From Actimicrobium sp. CCC2.4 (GTDB lineage: Bacteria; Pseudomonadota; Gammaproteobacteria; Burkholderiales; Burkholderiaceae_D), in the NCBI RefSeq assembly GCF_034347385.1, contig NZ_CP133777.1, positions 3,348,001 through 3,412,000 on the forward strand: 64,000 bases of DNA. Reading direction: 5' to 3'. The notes under the pieces were generated by a model. That model was given only the letters and a program-made list of their open reading frames with translations. It did not search any database and was not told where the DNA came from. Numbering within the stretch: the stretch's first letter is position 1; the number at the start of each line of letters is the position of its first letter. A program made the translations under genes and the position numbers. Below are positions 20,081 to 29,148 of the stretch, piece after piece.

Positions 20081-20118
20081 AAAAGCCCCGCGGACAGCAA
20101 CTGCCGGCGGGGCTTCTG
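20081..20118 (-). terminator. Terminator of the sdh-gltA transcript
   Basis: AAGCCCCGC and GCGGGGCTT form a nine-base stem. On the minus strand it is followed by further T residues, 40-odd bases after the gltA stop. On the plus strand it lies just after the hydrolase stop and may also act there, though without a T-run. Confidence 0.75.
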
Positions 20119-20161
20119 ATGAGGCTGGCAGCCCGGCCCGAGAGCCGGACCGGAGTGGCAA

Positions 20162-21466
20162 TTAACGGTCGGCGATAGGCGTCACGTTACGGGCAGTTTC
20201 ACCGACGAACAGCTGGCGCGGACGGCCGATTTTCTGTTCCGGATCCGAGATCATTTCATTCCATTGAGCGATCCAACCGACGGTACGGGCCATCGCGAAG
20301 ATACCGGTAAATAGCGAGACCGGGATACCCAGTGCCGATTGCACGATGCCCGAGTAGAAGTCGACGTTCGGATACAGCTTGCGGGTCACGAAGTACTCGT
20401 CTTCCAGCGCGATTTTTTCGAGTGCCATGGCGAGCTTGAACAGCGGGTCGTCTTGCAAGCCAAGCTCTTCCAGCACTTCGTAGCAGGTCTCGCGCATCAG
20501 CTTGGCACGCGGATCAAAGTTCTTGTAGACGCGGTGTCCGAAGCCCATCAGTTTGACGCCGGAGTTCTTGTCCTTGACCTTGGCAATGAACTCGGGAATC
20601 TTGTCGACGCTACCGATGTCCTTGAGCATATTCAGGGCAGCTTCGTTGGCACCACCGTGCGCAGGACCCCACAGACAGGCGATGCCGGCAGCGATACAGG
20701 CGAACGGATTGGCACCGCTCGAACCGGCCAGACGTACTGTCGAGGTCGAGGCATTTTGTTCGTGGTCAGCGTGCAGGATCAGGATGCGGTCGAGCGCGCG
20801 TACCAGCACGTCGTTGACCTTGTACTCTTCGCACGGGTTCGAGAACATCATCCGCATAAAGTTGGCGCTGTACGACAGGTCGTTGCGCGGGTACACGAAG
20901 GGCTGGCCGACGTTGTATTTGTAAGCCATCGCAACCAGCGTCGGCAGCTTGGCGATCAGCCGGATGGCCGACACTTCACGGTGATGCGGATCCGTGATGT
21001 CGAGCGAGTCATGATAGAACGACGACAGCGCGCCGACGGTACCGACCAGCACGGCCATCGGATGCGCATCGCGACGGAAACCACGGAAGAAAAACTGCAT
21101 CTGGTCGTGGATCATCGTGTGCTGCGTGACGGTGTCGACGAACTTGCTGCGCTCTTCGACGGTCGGCAGTTCGCCGTTCAGCAGCAGATAGCAGGTTTCC
21201 AGAAAATCACAATTCACCGCCAGCTGTTCGATCGGGTAACCGCGGTACAGCAGCTCGCCCTTGTCGCCATCGATGTACGTGATGGCCGAATTACAGGCCG
21301 CGGTCGACATGAAACCCGGGTCATACGTGAACTTGCCGGTAGCACCGTAGAGCTTGCGGATATCGATGACATCCGGTCCGACAGTACCTTTGTAGATCGG
21401 CATTTCCAACGACGGGCTGCCGTCGGAAAACGACAGGGTTGCGGTTGTATCAGCGGTTTGGGACAT
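20162..21466 (-). CDS. gltA: Citrate synthase
   Basis: 434-aa hexameric-type citrate synthase, which condenses acetyl-CoA and oxaloacetate. Catalytic regions are visible: [32 protein letters not shown] and [15 protein letters not shown], with the N-terminal beta-rich segment typical of Gram-negative enzymes. It is the last gene of sdhCDAB-sdhE-gltA and is followed by a terminator. Confidence 0.97.
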   Translation of the reverse strand: MSQTADTTATLSFSDGSPSLEMPIYKGTVGPDVIDIRKLYGATGKFTYDPGFMSTAACNSAITYIDGDKGELLYRGYPIEQLAVNCDFLETCYLLLNGELPTVEERSKFVDTVTQHTMIHDQMQFFFRGFRRDAHPMAVLVGTVGALSSFYHDSLDITDPHHREVSAIRLIAKLPTLVAMAYKYNVGQPFVYPRNDLSYSANFMRMMFSNPCEEYKVNDVLVRALDRILILHADHEQNASTSTVRLAGSSGANPFACIAAGIACLWGPAHGGANEAALNMLKDIGSVDKIPEFIAKVKDKNSGVKLMGFGHRVYKNFDPRAKLMRETCYEVLEELGLQDDPLFKLAMALEKIALEDEYFVTRKLYPNVDFYSGIVQSALGIPVSLFTGIFAMARTVGWIAQWNEMISDPEQKIGRPRQLFVGETARNVTPIADR

Positions 21467-21541
21467 GGCTGTTCCTTCTCTTGAACGGTGAGTCGGTGAA
21501 TGGGTAAAAGCGGGACATAAGGGAAACGGGAAACAGGTGCT

Positions 21542-21811
21542 TCAGGCTGCCCGCAAGCGCGTCAGCAAGGCATGGACACGCGGCAGATCATCGACACCAT
21601 CGGGCTCTTTGCGCGCGAGGATCAGGTCCATCAGGTCATTGTCGGAGACATCCAGGATACGGGTCAGCGCGTCGACTTCATCGTCGGTCAGGCCGGCTTC
21701 GTGCGCATCCAGAAAACGGGTGAGGATCAGGTCATTTTCCAGCAGGCCACGGCGGGCACGCCAGCGCAGGCGGGCTCGGTTGGCGGGATCGGACTGATGC
21801 GTGGTGGACAT
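21542..21811 (-). CDS. sdhE: Succinate dehydrogenase FAD assembly factor SdhE
   Basis: 89-aa YgfY/CptB-type protein that helps attach FAD covalently to SdhA. The family motif RARRGLLENDL, matching the RGxxE sequence, is at residues about 18-28, and LMDLILARKEPD is near the middle. It lies between sdhB and gltA in the sdh operon, the expected place in this group. Confidence 0.93.
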   Translation of the reverse strand: MSTTHQSDPANRARLRWRARRGLLENDLILTRFLDAHEAGLTDDEVDALTRILDVSDNDLMDLILARKEPDGVDDLPRVHALLTRLRAA

Positions 21812-21885
21812 GGGCTACGGTCATTCTTGTCAGATGCCCCGCGACGCTTGCGCGGCCGCAGGGCAGTTCGGTAAAGCAGCCTGAC

Positions 21886-22596
21886 TCAGACTGCGCGACG
21901 CACCATCATCTCTTTGATCTTGCCGATGGCCTTGTTCGGGTTCAAGCCCTTCGGACAGACATCAACGCAATTCATGATCGAATGGCAGCGGAACAAACGG
22001 TACGGATCTTCGAGGTTGTCGAGTCGCTCGGCCGTGGCTTCGTCGCGCGTGTCGGCGATGAAACGATAGGCTTGCAACAGGCCGGCCGGGCCGACGAACT
22101 TGTCCGGATTCCACCAGAACGACGGGCACGATGTCGAGCAGCACGCGCACAGGATGCACTCGTACAGGCCATCGAGTTCTTCGCGTTCGGTCGGCGATTG
22201 CAGACGTTCTTTTTCCGGCGGGATCGTCGTGTTGATCAGGAACGGCTTGATCGAGTTGTATTGCTTGAAGAACTGCGTCATGTCGACGATCAGGTCGCGG
22301 ATGACAGGCAAGCCCGGCAGCGGACGCAAGACAATCGGCTGTTTCAGTTCTTTCAGGTTGGTGGTGCAGGCCAGACCGTTCTTGCCGTTGATGTTCATCG
22401 CGTCGGAACCGCAGACGCCTTCACGGCATGAGCGGCGCAGCGCCAGCGAGTCATCGACATCGGCCTTGATGCGTTGCAGCGCATCGAGCAGCATCTTGTC
22501 GGTATCCTGCAATTCGACGGTCAGCTTCTGCATGTACGGCTTGGCATCCTTGTCCGGATCGTAGCGGTAGATTTCAAAATTCAGAGTGCGTGGCAT
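21886..22596 (-). CDS. sdhB: Succinate dehydrogenase iron-sulfur subunit
   Basis: 236-aa subunit carrying the 2Fe-2S, 4Fe-4S and 3Fe-4S clusters that pass electrons from SdhA to quinone. The Cys groups are visible as CREGVCGSDAMNINGKNGLAC, CILCACCSTSCPSFWW and CHSIMNCVDVCPKGLNP. The frame is open to 22650, but MPRTLNFEIYRYD is the usual family start. The 108-base gap to sdhA contains partial inverted repeats (AACCGGGTC at 22614 and GACCCGGTT at 22686). Confidence 0.96.
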   Translation of the reverse strand: MPRTLNFEIYRYDPDKDAKPYMQKLTVELQDTDKMLLDALQRIKADVDDSLALRRSCREGVCGSDAMNINGKNGLACTTNLKELKQPIVLRPLPGLPVIRDLIVDMTQFFKQYNSIKPFLINTTIPPEKERLQSPTEREELDGLYECILCACCSTSCPSFWWNPDKFVGPAGLLQAYRFIADTRDEATAERLDNLEDPYRLFRCHSIMNCVDVCPKGLNPNKAIGKIKEMMVRRAV

Positions 22597-22704
22597 AAGT
22601 ACCTTTTTTGCGGAACCGGGTCGCGCACTGCGCGGCACAGCTCTCAACATTCAATCGGTAGGCGACATCGGGACTGGCAGTGCCAGACCCGGTTCGCCGG
22701 TTTG

Positions 22705-24483
22705 TTAGAACGTACGGGCTTTCGGCTGGAAGGTCTCGACGGTCAGCGGCTTGGTCACTACCGGTTTGTAGTCAAGGCGATTTCCTTCCGAATACCACAG
22801 CGAATGCTTCATCCAGTTGGCATCGTCACGCGTTTCGTAGTCACTTTGCGCATGCGCGCCACGTGATTCCTTGCGTGCCAGTGCCGACGAGATGGTTGCC
22901 TTGGCGGCTTCGATCATGTTGTCCAGTTCGAGGGCTTCGACACGGGCGGTGTTAAAGACCTTCGACTTATCCTTGAACGAGACATGCTTGCGCCGCTCAT
23001 CGAGTTCCATGATCGCGTTGTAGCCGCCCTGCAGCAGTGCATCGGTGCGGAATACGCCGCAATACCGTTGCATCGCTGCCCGGATGTCGTTGGCAACGTG
23101 CTGCACTTTTTCGCTGCCGGTCGAGGTTTCGAGCTTGTTCAGGCGATCCATCGCGAAGTCCGACGCGTCCGCTGGCAACGCCTTGTTGCTGCGCTCCTTG
23201 AGACCGCTGGCGACCACGTGATTACCAGCTGCACGACCAAATACCAGCAAGTCGAGCAAGGAGTTCGTTCCAAGGCGATTGGCGCCGTGGACCGACACGC
23301 AGGCGCACTCGCCGATGGCATACAAGCCATTGACCACGGCGTTCGGATTACCGTTTTTAGGCGCAACGACCTGACCGTGGATATTGGTCGGGATACCACC
23401 CATCTGGTAGTGAATCGTCGGCACGACCGGAATCGGCTCTTTGGTGGCATCGACGTTGGCAAACTTGTGACCGATTTCAAGAATCGATGGCAAGCGCTTC
23501 TGAATCGTCTCGGCGCCGATGTGACGCAAATCCAGCAGCACGTGGTCCTTGTTCGGACCGCAACCGCGACCTTCCTTGATTTCCTGGTCCATCGAACGGG
23601 ACACGAAGTCGCGCGGTGCCAGATCCTTCAGGGTAGGCGCGTAACGTTCCATGAAACGCTCGCCCTCGCTGTTGATCAGGATGCCGCCTTCGCCGCGCAC
23701 GCCTTCGGTGATCAGCACGCCCGCGCCGGCCACGCCGGTCGGGTGGAACTGCCAGAATTCCATGTCTTCGAGTGGCAGGCCGGCACGTGCTGCCATGCCC
23801 ATGCCGTCACCGGTGTTGATGAAGGCGTTGGTCGATGCGGCCCAGATACGTCCCGCACCGCCGGTTGCCATGATGGTGGTCTTGGCTTCGAGGATCATGC
23901 ATTCGCCGGTTTCCATCTCGAGCGCAACCACGCCGATGACATCGCCGTCAGCATCGCGAATCAAATCCAGTGCCATCCATTCGACGAAGAAATGCGTCTT
24001 GGCGCGCACATTGCGCTGATACAGCGTGTGCAGCATCGCATGACCGGTACGGTCAGCGGCGGCGCAGGCGCGCTGGACTGGCTTCTCGCCGAAGTTGGCG
24101 GTGTGGCCGCCAAACGGACGCTGATAAATCGTGCCGTCCGGATTACGGTCAAACGGCATGCCGAAGTGTTCGAGTTCGTAGACCACTTTCGGGGCTTCGC
24201 GACACATGAATTCGATGGCGTCCTGGTCACCCAGATAATCGCCACCCTTGACGGTGTCGAACATGTGCCAGAACCAGCTGTCCTCGGACATGTTGCCAAG
24301 GGAAGCGCCGATGCCGCCCTGGGCAGCGACAGTATGCGAACGGGTAGGAAATACTTTTGACAGAACGGCGACGTTCAGACCGGCTTCGGCAAGTTGCAGT
24401 GAAGCACGCATGCCCGAACCGCCTGCACCGATGATCACGGCATCAAAGCGGCGCGAGGGAAGGGCTGATTTGATAGCTGACAC
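22705..24483 (-). CDS. sdhA: Succinate dehydrogenase flavoprotein subunit
   Basis: 592-aa subunit that oxidises succinate to fumarate with covalently bound FAD. The dinucleotide motif is [15 protein letters not shown]; the flavinylated His lies in [12 protein letters not shown]; active-site regions [14 protein letters not shown] and EFWQFHPTG are present. The frame is open far upstream, but the real start is a GTG (VSAIKS) with GGAGAG before it, three bases after the sdhD stop. Confidence 0.96.
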   Translation of the reverse strand: MSAIKSALPSRRFDAVIIGAGGSGMRASLQLAEAGLNVAVLSKVFPTRSHTVAAQGGIGASLGNMSEDSWFWHMFDTVKGGDYLGDQDAIEFMCREAPKVVYELEHFGMPFDRNPDGTIYQRPFGGHTANFGEKPVQRACAAADRTGHAMLHTLYQRNVRAKTHFFVEWMALDLIRDADGDVIGVVALEMETGECMILEAKTTIMATGGAGRIWAASTNAFINTGDGMGMAARAGLPLEDMEFWQFHPTGVAGAGVLITEGVRGEGGILINSEGERFMERYAPTLKDLAPRDFVSRSMDQEIKEGRGCGPNKDHVLLDLRHIGAETIQKRLPSILEIGHKFANVDATKEPIPVVPTIHYQMGGIPTNIHGQVVAPKNGNPNAVVNGLYAIGECACVSVHGANRLGTNSLLDLLVFGRAAGNHVVASGLKERSNKALPADASDFAMDRLNKLETSTGSEKVQHVANDIRAAMQRYCGVFRTDALLQGGYNAIMELDERRKHVSFKDKSKVFNTARVEALELDNMIEAAKATISSALARKESRGAHAQSDYETRDDANWMKHSLWYSEGNRLDYKPVVTKPLTVETFQPKARTF

Positions 24484-24485
24484 GA

Positions 24486-24851
24486 TTAAGCTCTCCAGAT
24501 AATTTGTGCCGTCCATCCGGCACAAGCGATCAGCCACAGGATAGTGGCGACTTGCAAAGAAATACGAATAGAAACTGGTTTGACGTAGTCCATCCAGATG
24601 TCGCGCATGCCAACCCAGGCGTGATAGAACAATGCGAGGAAGGTGACAAAGGTCGCGATCTTGAACCACTGCTGGGCGAACATCCCTGCCCAGCCGGCGT
24701 AACTGAAGTTTTGGGCCTTGAAGAAAGCAACCAGCAGGATCACGGTATAGACCGCCATCACGGCAGCGGTAATGCGCTGTGCCAACCAGTCCTTGAGACC
24801 GTAGTGCGCCCCGACAACCAGGCGGTTTGGTCCGATGTTGTTATTGGCCAT
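24486..24851 (-). CDS. sdhD: Succinate dehydrogenase membrane anchor subunit
   Basis: 121-aa three-helix membrane protein that, with SdhC, binds heme b and ubiquinone. It has the N-terminal motif [19 protein letters not shown] and the heme-region [18 protein letters not shown]. Its start overlaps the sdhC stop (TAATG), so the two are translationally coupled. Confidence 0.93.
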   Translation of the reverse strand: MANNNIGPNRLVVGAHYGLKDWLAQRITAAVMAVYTVILLVAFFKAQNFSYAGWAGMFAQQWFKIATFVTFLALFYHAWVGMRDIWMDYVKPVSIRISLQVATILWLIACAGWTAQIIWRA

Positions 24852-25261
24852 TAAAATGCTCCGAACAGTTTCAGTGCTACCAGACCGGCTAGCGGCAAGC
24901 TGACGGCAAACACAATGACGGCTGATTTGCGGGCGGAATCCTTTTCGATACCGATGTGGTTATCCATGAACAGATGACGGATACCGGCGCAAAAGTGATG
25001 AATGAAAGCCCAGGACACAGCCAGCAGGACCAGCTTGACGAACCAGTTGGACGTAATACCCTTGAAGTACTCGAACGTCCCTTCGGACAGCAAGCTCTGG
25101 TCTAGCAGGTACAGGATAGCGGGCAACAGTGCGAACATCAGAAAACCGCTGATGCGATGGAGAATCGAGATCAATCCGGCCAGCGGAAGGCGGTAGTTTG
25201 CCAGCTGCGTGACATGAATGTTCCGAAATTCCGGCCTGTTTGTTTTTGTTACTTCAGACAT
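24851..25261 (-). CDS. sdhC: Succinate dehydrogenase cytochrome b556 subunit
   Basis: 136-aa three-helix heme- and quinone-binding subunit. Conserved motifs are RPEFRNIHVTQLANYRLPLAG, ISILHRISGF (quinone-site Ser/Arg region) and SWAFIHHFCAGIRHLFMD. The open frame reaches 25315, but MSEVTKTNRPEF is the family-like start. It is the first gene of sdhCDAB-sdhE-gltA; the promoter should lie in the 123-base gap to gntR. Confidence 0.94.
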   Translation of the reverse strand: MSEVTKTNRPEFRNIHVTQLANYRLPLAGLISILHRISGFLMFALLPAILYLLDQSLLSEGTFEYFKGITSNWFVKLVLLAVSWAFIHHFCAGIRHLFMDNHIGIEKDSARKSAVIVFAVSLPLAGLVALKLFGAF

Positions 25262-25384
25262 GCGAACATCTCCCAGACTTGATAATTTCGTAATTTTACC
25301 GATTTTGTGCGCCACACCAAAGTTAATCGGCGCGCCCCGACAATATAGCCCTTTACCGCCAGGCTTGCTCGGCGTGATATTGCA

Positions 25385-26161
25385 TTAAATCAACTCGCTC
25401 TGATAATGGTGGCTATCGGTACGGTACAAACCACGTCGGACTTCGACCGGCTTGTCGCCATAGGTAAACGACACCCGCTCGACGCTCAGCAGCGGCGTAT
25501 CGGTGACCACCTGCAGCCAGCCACAAGCGACATGATCAGCATGCACGGCGCGGATTTTTTCGGTGGCGCGGATCATACGGGTACCGAATTCGGTCTCGAA
25601 CAAGCCGTACATCGGGCCCTTATATTCCACCAGCCGCTCGGCGGTCAATCCCTTGAAAATGGTCCCCGGCAGCCATAACTCTTCGAGGATCGCCGGTGCC
25701 CCATCGAATGACTGCACCCGCTTGATAAAGATCACCGCGTCGGCCGGCTTGATGTCGAGCAGACGAGCCACGTCAGCAGGTGCGCGCTGACGCTTGACTT
25801 CGATGATCACGTTATCAGCCTGATGGGCCACGCCGGCGTCCGGCATCAGCCGCAGGAAGCGGAACTGTGCGCGCACTTCATGGTGCGTCGCAACGAAAGT
25901 GCCCTTGCCCTGGCGGCGCACCACCAGATTTTCGGACGACAGTTCATCGATGGCCTTGCGCACCGTACCTTGGCTGACCTTGAAGCGACCGGCCAGTTCG
26001 ACCTCGCTCGGGATCAATTCACCGGGCTTCCATTCACCGGCCTGCAGACTGGCCGTGATCAGCGCCTTGATTTGCTGATACAGCGGACTGAACGTAGGTG
26101 CAGCGCCGGCGCTGGCGGGCGCGGCTGCTGGGGTGACGGAAGAAGGCATCGAATTACTCAT
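25385..26161 (-). CDS. GntR-family regulator, HutC subfamily
   Basis: 258-aa DNA-binding regulator. After an Ala/Pro-rich tail (about 1-25) comes a GntR winged helix (about 27-95: LYQQIKALI, GELIPSEVELAGRFKVSQGTVRKAIDEL, RQGKGTFV shown in pieces), then a UTRA ligand domain (about 110-255, with LEELWLPG and LLSVERVSFTYGDKPVE). It lies between sdhC and mdh, divergent from mdh. A perfect palindrome of the type bound by HutC regulators (GT.TA..TA.AC) lies 57 bases upstream of its start. Probably it controls itself and TCA genes; the ligand is unknown. Confidence 0.85.
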   Translation of the reverse strand: MSNSMPSSVTPAAAPASAGAAPTFSPLYQQIKALITASLQAGEWKPGELIPSEVELAGRFKVSQGTVRKAIDELSSENLVVRRQGKGTFVATHHEVRAQFRFLRLMPDAGVAHQADNVIIEVKRQRAPADVARLLDIKPADAVIFIKRVQSFDGAPAILEELWLPGTIFKGLTAERLVEYKGPMYGLFETEFGTRMIRATEKIRAVHADHVACGWLQVVTDTPLLSVERVSFTYGDKPVEVRRGLYRTDSHHYQSELI

Positions 26162-26217
26162 AGGTCAGGATTTCATCACGAAAACACCCCGCCCGTCCAG
26201 CAAAAAGTATGTTGTGA

Positions 26218-26237
26218 TATGTCTTATATAAGACATA
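26218..26237. promoter_or_regulatory. Palindromic operator, probable GntR/HutC-type binding site
   Basis: A perfect 20-base palindrome, TATGTCTTATATAAGACATA, whose core GTCTTATATAAGAC matches the GT-N-TA...TA-N-AC form bound by HutC-subfamily GntR proteins. It lies between gntR and mdh, nine bases upstream of the mdh -35 box. Confidence 0.75.
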
Positions 26238-26246
26238 AGATTAAGA

Positions 26247-26275
26247 TTGACAGCTATCCTTTGCGCGCCTACACT
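26247..26275 (+). promoter_or_regulatory. Sigma-70 promoter of mdh
   Basis: A consensus -35 TTGACA is followed after 17 bases by TACACT as -10. It is about 190 bases upstream of the mdh ATG and directly beside the palindromic operator. The long leader to 26462 holds no other clear feature. Confidence 0.7.
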
Positions 26276-26462
26276 CGCGCTCAATTTTGATGCACGACCA
26301 GTTAATGCCGGATGCCACGCGCCCATGCGATTTGTCATCCGGCGCTTCACCGGTTTGCGAAGTCTGGCTGACCTGCCAGATTTTCAGCGGTATCATTGCG
26401 AGCTGTCGGAAACCGGCATACCGGTTTCCTGCATTGTTTTTCTACCCACTTGGAGATTCATC

Positions 26463-27452
26463 ATGGCAAAAGCCCCAATGCGTGTTGCAGTGACCGGCGC
26501 TGCCGGCCAGATCGGTTATTCATTGTTGTTCCGCATCGCCAACGGCGACATGCTCGGCAAGGACCAGCCGGTCATCCTGCAATTGCTTGAAATCCCCGAC
26601 GAAAAAGCCCAGAAGGCCCTCAAGGGCGTGATGATGGAAATCGATGACTGCGCCTTCCCGCTGCTGGCCGGCATGTCGGCACACAGCGATCCGATGACGG
26701 CGTTCAAGGATATCGATGTCGCACTGCTGGTTGGTGCCCGCCCACGCGGCCCCGGCATGGAACGCAAGGATCTGCTGGAAGCCAACGCGCAAATCTTTAC
26801 GGTGCAAGGCAAGGCGCTCGACGCCGTTGCGTCGCGCAATGTCAAGGTTCTGGTCGTCGGCAACCCTGCCAACACCAATGCCTACATCGCCATGAAATCG
26901 GCACCCAACCTGCCCGCCAAAAACTTCACCGCAATGCTGCGCCTGGATCACAACCGCGCCCTGTCGCAAATCGCGGCCAAGACCGGCAAGCCAGTCGCCT
27001 CGATCGAAAAACTGTGCGTCTGGGGTAACCACTCGCCGACCATGTACGCCGATTACCGCTTCGCGACCATCGACGGCCAGTCGGTCAAGGACATGATCAA
27101 CGACGCCGCATGGAACAAGGACACCTTCCTGCCGACAGTCGGCAAGCGCGGTGGTGCAATCATCGAAGCACGCGGCCTGTCGTCAGCGGCATCAGCGGCC
27201 AACGCCGCCATCGATCACGTGCATGACTGGGTACTCGGTACCGGCGGCAAGTGGACCACGATGGGTATCGCGTCGGACGGTTCGTACGACATCCCAGAAG
27301 GCACAATCTTCGGCTTCCCGGTCACCACCGAGAATGGCGAATACAAGATTGTCGCCGGCCTGGCCATCGACGAATTCTCGCGCGAGCGCATCAACGTCAC
27401 GCTCAACGAATTGCTGGAAGAGCGCGAAGGCGTCAAGCATCTGGTCGGCTAA
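26463..27452 (+). CDS. mdh: Malate dehydrogenase
   Basis: 329-aa NAD-dependent malate dehydrogenase of the long bacterial type; oxidises malate to oxaloacetate. NAD-binding [16 protein letters not shown] is at the N-terminus, the mobile loop carries the substrate Arg residues in [25 protein letters not shown] and [10 protein letters not shown] follow, and the catalytic His lies in [12 protein letters not shown] longer open frame starts at 26247, but TTGGAGA lies before this ATG and the family start [12 protein letters not shown] fits. First gene of mdh-lyase-mliC-like-acnA. Confidence 0.97.
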   Translation: MAKAPMRVAVTGAAGQIGYSLLFRIANGDMLGKDQPVILQLLEIPDEKAQKALKGVMMEIDDCAFPLLAGMSAHSDPMTAFKDIDVALLVGARPRGPGMERKDLLEANAQIFTVQGKALDAVASRNVKVLVVGNPANTNAYIAMKSAPNLPAKNFTAMLRLDHNRALSQIAAKTGKPVASIEKLCVWGNHSPTMYADYRFATIDGQSVKDMINDAAWNKDTFLPTVGKRGGAIIEARGLSSAASAANAAIDHVHDWVLGTGGKWTTMGIASDGSYDIPEGTIFGFPVTTENGEYKIVAGLAIDEFSRERINVTLNELLEEREGVKHLVG

Positions 27453-27546
27453 GCCAGCCGGGATGTTCTGATATCGGCCACCGCAGCTTGCAACACCGTT
27501 GCAGCAGCGGTGGTCTTCCGGATTTTTACAGCAGTCTTTTTTACTT

Positions 27547-28530
27547 ATGCTTATGCATCCATCCGAGGTCTTATTCCAGGGCAAACGTCCACCGGTATCA
27601 CTACCGGTCTGTGATCATTACGCCGGCTCCGATAAGCTGATGCGCAAGTCGATTGCCCTGCAACAAGAGCTTGGCCCGGTTTTTGACATCACCTTCGATT
27701 GCGAAGACGGTGCCGCCGCCGGCGACGAACAGGCCCACGCCGAACGGGTCGCTGCGCTGATCGCCAGCGATGCCAATCAGTTCGGTCGTATCGGTGCCCG
27801 CGTGCACGACGTACACAGTGAATTCTTTGCTCAGGACGTCGCCATTATTTGTCAGGGCGCGGCCCGACAGCTGGCTTATCTGGTCATCCCGAAAGTCGAG
27901 AGCGTGGCCGAAGTCATCGCCGCCATCGACCTCATCAACCATCATGCGCGCCACGCCGGCCGCGAAGCATTGCCGATCCATGTGCTGATCGAGACGCACG
28001 GCGCGTTGGCTGACGTGTTTGCCATCGCCGCGCTGGAACAAGTCGAGTGCCTGTCCTTCGGCATCATGGATTTTGTCTCGGCCCATTACGGCGCGATTCC
28101 GGCCAGCGCGATGCGCACGCCCGGCCAGTTCACCCATCCGCTGGTCATGCGCGCCAAGCTTGCTATTTCGGCCGCCTGCCATGCCCACGGCAAGGTTCCA
28201 TCGCACAACGTCACGACCGACATCAAAGACAGCGGTATCGCAGCCAATGATGCCAGCCGCGCCGGAAGTGATTGCGGCTACACCCGGATGTGGAGTATCC
28301 ATCCGGACCAGATCAAGCCGATCGTCAAGTCCTTCATGCCACGCAGTTCCGAAGTGGCAGAAGCCGCACAAATTCTCACTGATGCCCAGGCCGCCTCGTG
28401 GGGGCCGATCAAACATAATGGTCGCTTGCATGATCGCGCCAGTTATCGCTATTACTGGACTATCCTGCAACGTGCGCGGTCCAGCGGCTTGCCGCTCCCC
28501 GACAGCGTCATCCATTTGTTACCCACCTGA
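27547..28530 (+). CDS. HpcH/HpaI aldolase / citrate-lyase-beta-like protein
   Basis: About 327 aa, TIM-barrel fold of the HpcH/HpaI family that cleaves or forms C-C bonds of acyl-CoA or oxo-acids using Mg. Motifs include SDKLMRKS, the acidic TFDCEDGAAAGDE, VIPKVES and LIETHGALADVF. The start is ATG 27547 or 27553; neither has a strong ribosome site. It lies between mdh and acnA. The exact substrate (malyl-CoA, citramalyl-CoA or other) cannot be read from sequence. Confidence 0.75.
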   Translation: MLMHPSEVLFQGKRPPVSLPVCDHYAGSDKLMRKSIALQQELGPVFDITFDCEDGAAAGDEQAHAERVAALIASDANQFGRIGARVHDVHSEFFAQDVAIICQGAARQLAYLVIPKVESVAEVIAAIDLINHHARHAGREALPIHVLIETHGALADVFAIAALEQVECLSFGIMDFVSAHYGAIPASAMRTPGQFTHPLVMRAKLAISAACHAHGKVPSHNVTTDIKDSGIAANDASRAGSDCGYTRMWSIHPDQIKPIVKSFMPRSSEVAEAAQILTDAQAASWGPIKHNGRLHDRASYRYYWTILQRARSSGLPLPDSVIHLLPT

Positions 28531-28546
28531 TTCCGGAGATGTATCC

Positions 28547-29062
28547 ATGACCAAACTGTTTTCCGCCCTGCTGACCGGCCTGCTTGTGTCCGGCCTTGCA
28601 CTGACTGCCCCGGGGGTCCTCGCTGCCACCGAAACCGGTGCTCCTGCCGTCAAGAAAGACGTCAAGAAAAAAACCCACACCAAAAAAGCCGCCCCCGCTG
28701 CCCCGGCTGCGTACGAACTGGCCGCACCCGATGACGACGATACCGGCGCACCGATTGATGCCTCGATTGCGCCCGCCACCGAATACAAATGCGAACTCGG
28801 TAACACGCTGACCATCTTCCGCAACGACGGCGACGACAACTACATCGCGCTGCGCTGGCACAAGGTACTGACCCGCATGAAGCGCGTGGCCACCACCACC
28901 GGCGCGCATCGTTTCGAAAACAAGCGCTCCGGCCTGGTCTGGATCGGCATTCCTGCAAAAGGCCTGCTGCTCGACTCGCGCAAGGGTCAGCAACTGGCCA
29001 ACGAATGCAAGGATCCGACCCAGATGGCGCTGGCAACGGCCGCTGGCAACGCCAATAGCTAA
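28547..29062 (+). CDS. Secreted MliC-like protein
   Basis: 171 aa with a signal peptide ([19 protein letters not shown]), a Lys/Ala-rich linker, and a C-terminal domain of about 80 residues with the pattern [11 protein letters not shown] ... [16 protein letters not shown] ... GLLLD ... NEC. The paired Cys and the W/G pattern resemble the MliC/PliC lysozyme-inhibitor fold, but the match is by eye and the function is uncertain. It begins 17 bases after the lyase and is probably in the same operon as acnA. Confidence 0.55.
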   Translation: MTKLFSALLTGLLVSGLALTAPGVLAATETGAPAVKKDVKKKTHTKKAAPAAPAAYELAAPDDDDTGAPIDASIAPATEYKCELGNTLTIFRNDGDDNYIALRWHKVLTRMKRVATTTGAHRFENKRSGLVWIGIPAKGLLLDSRKGQQLANECKDPTQMALATAAGNANS

Positions 29063-29148
29063 GCACCCGAACACCCTGCCGGCGCGGAGCAAAAGACTCC
29101 GCCCGGAACCCGTATTTCACTTGTCACCCAGCAATCATAGGAGAGGTC

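Noticed and set aside
22984-24360. 458-codon plus-strand frame opposite sdhA
   Set aside because: Shadow of sdhA, whose FAD and active-site motifs are unmistakable.
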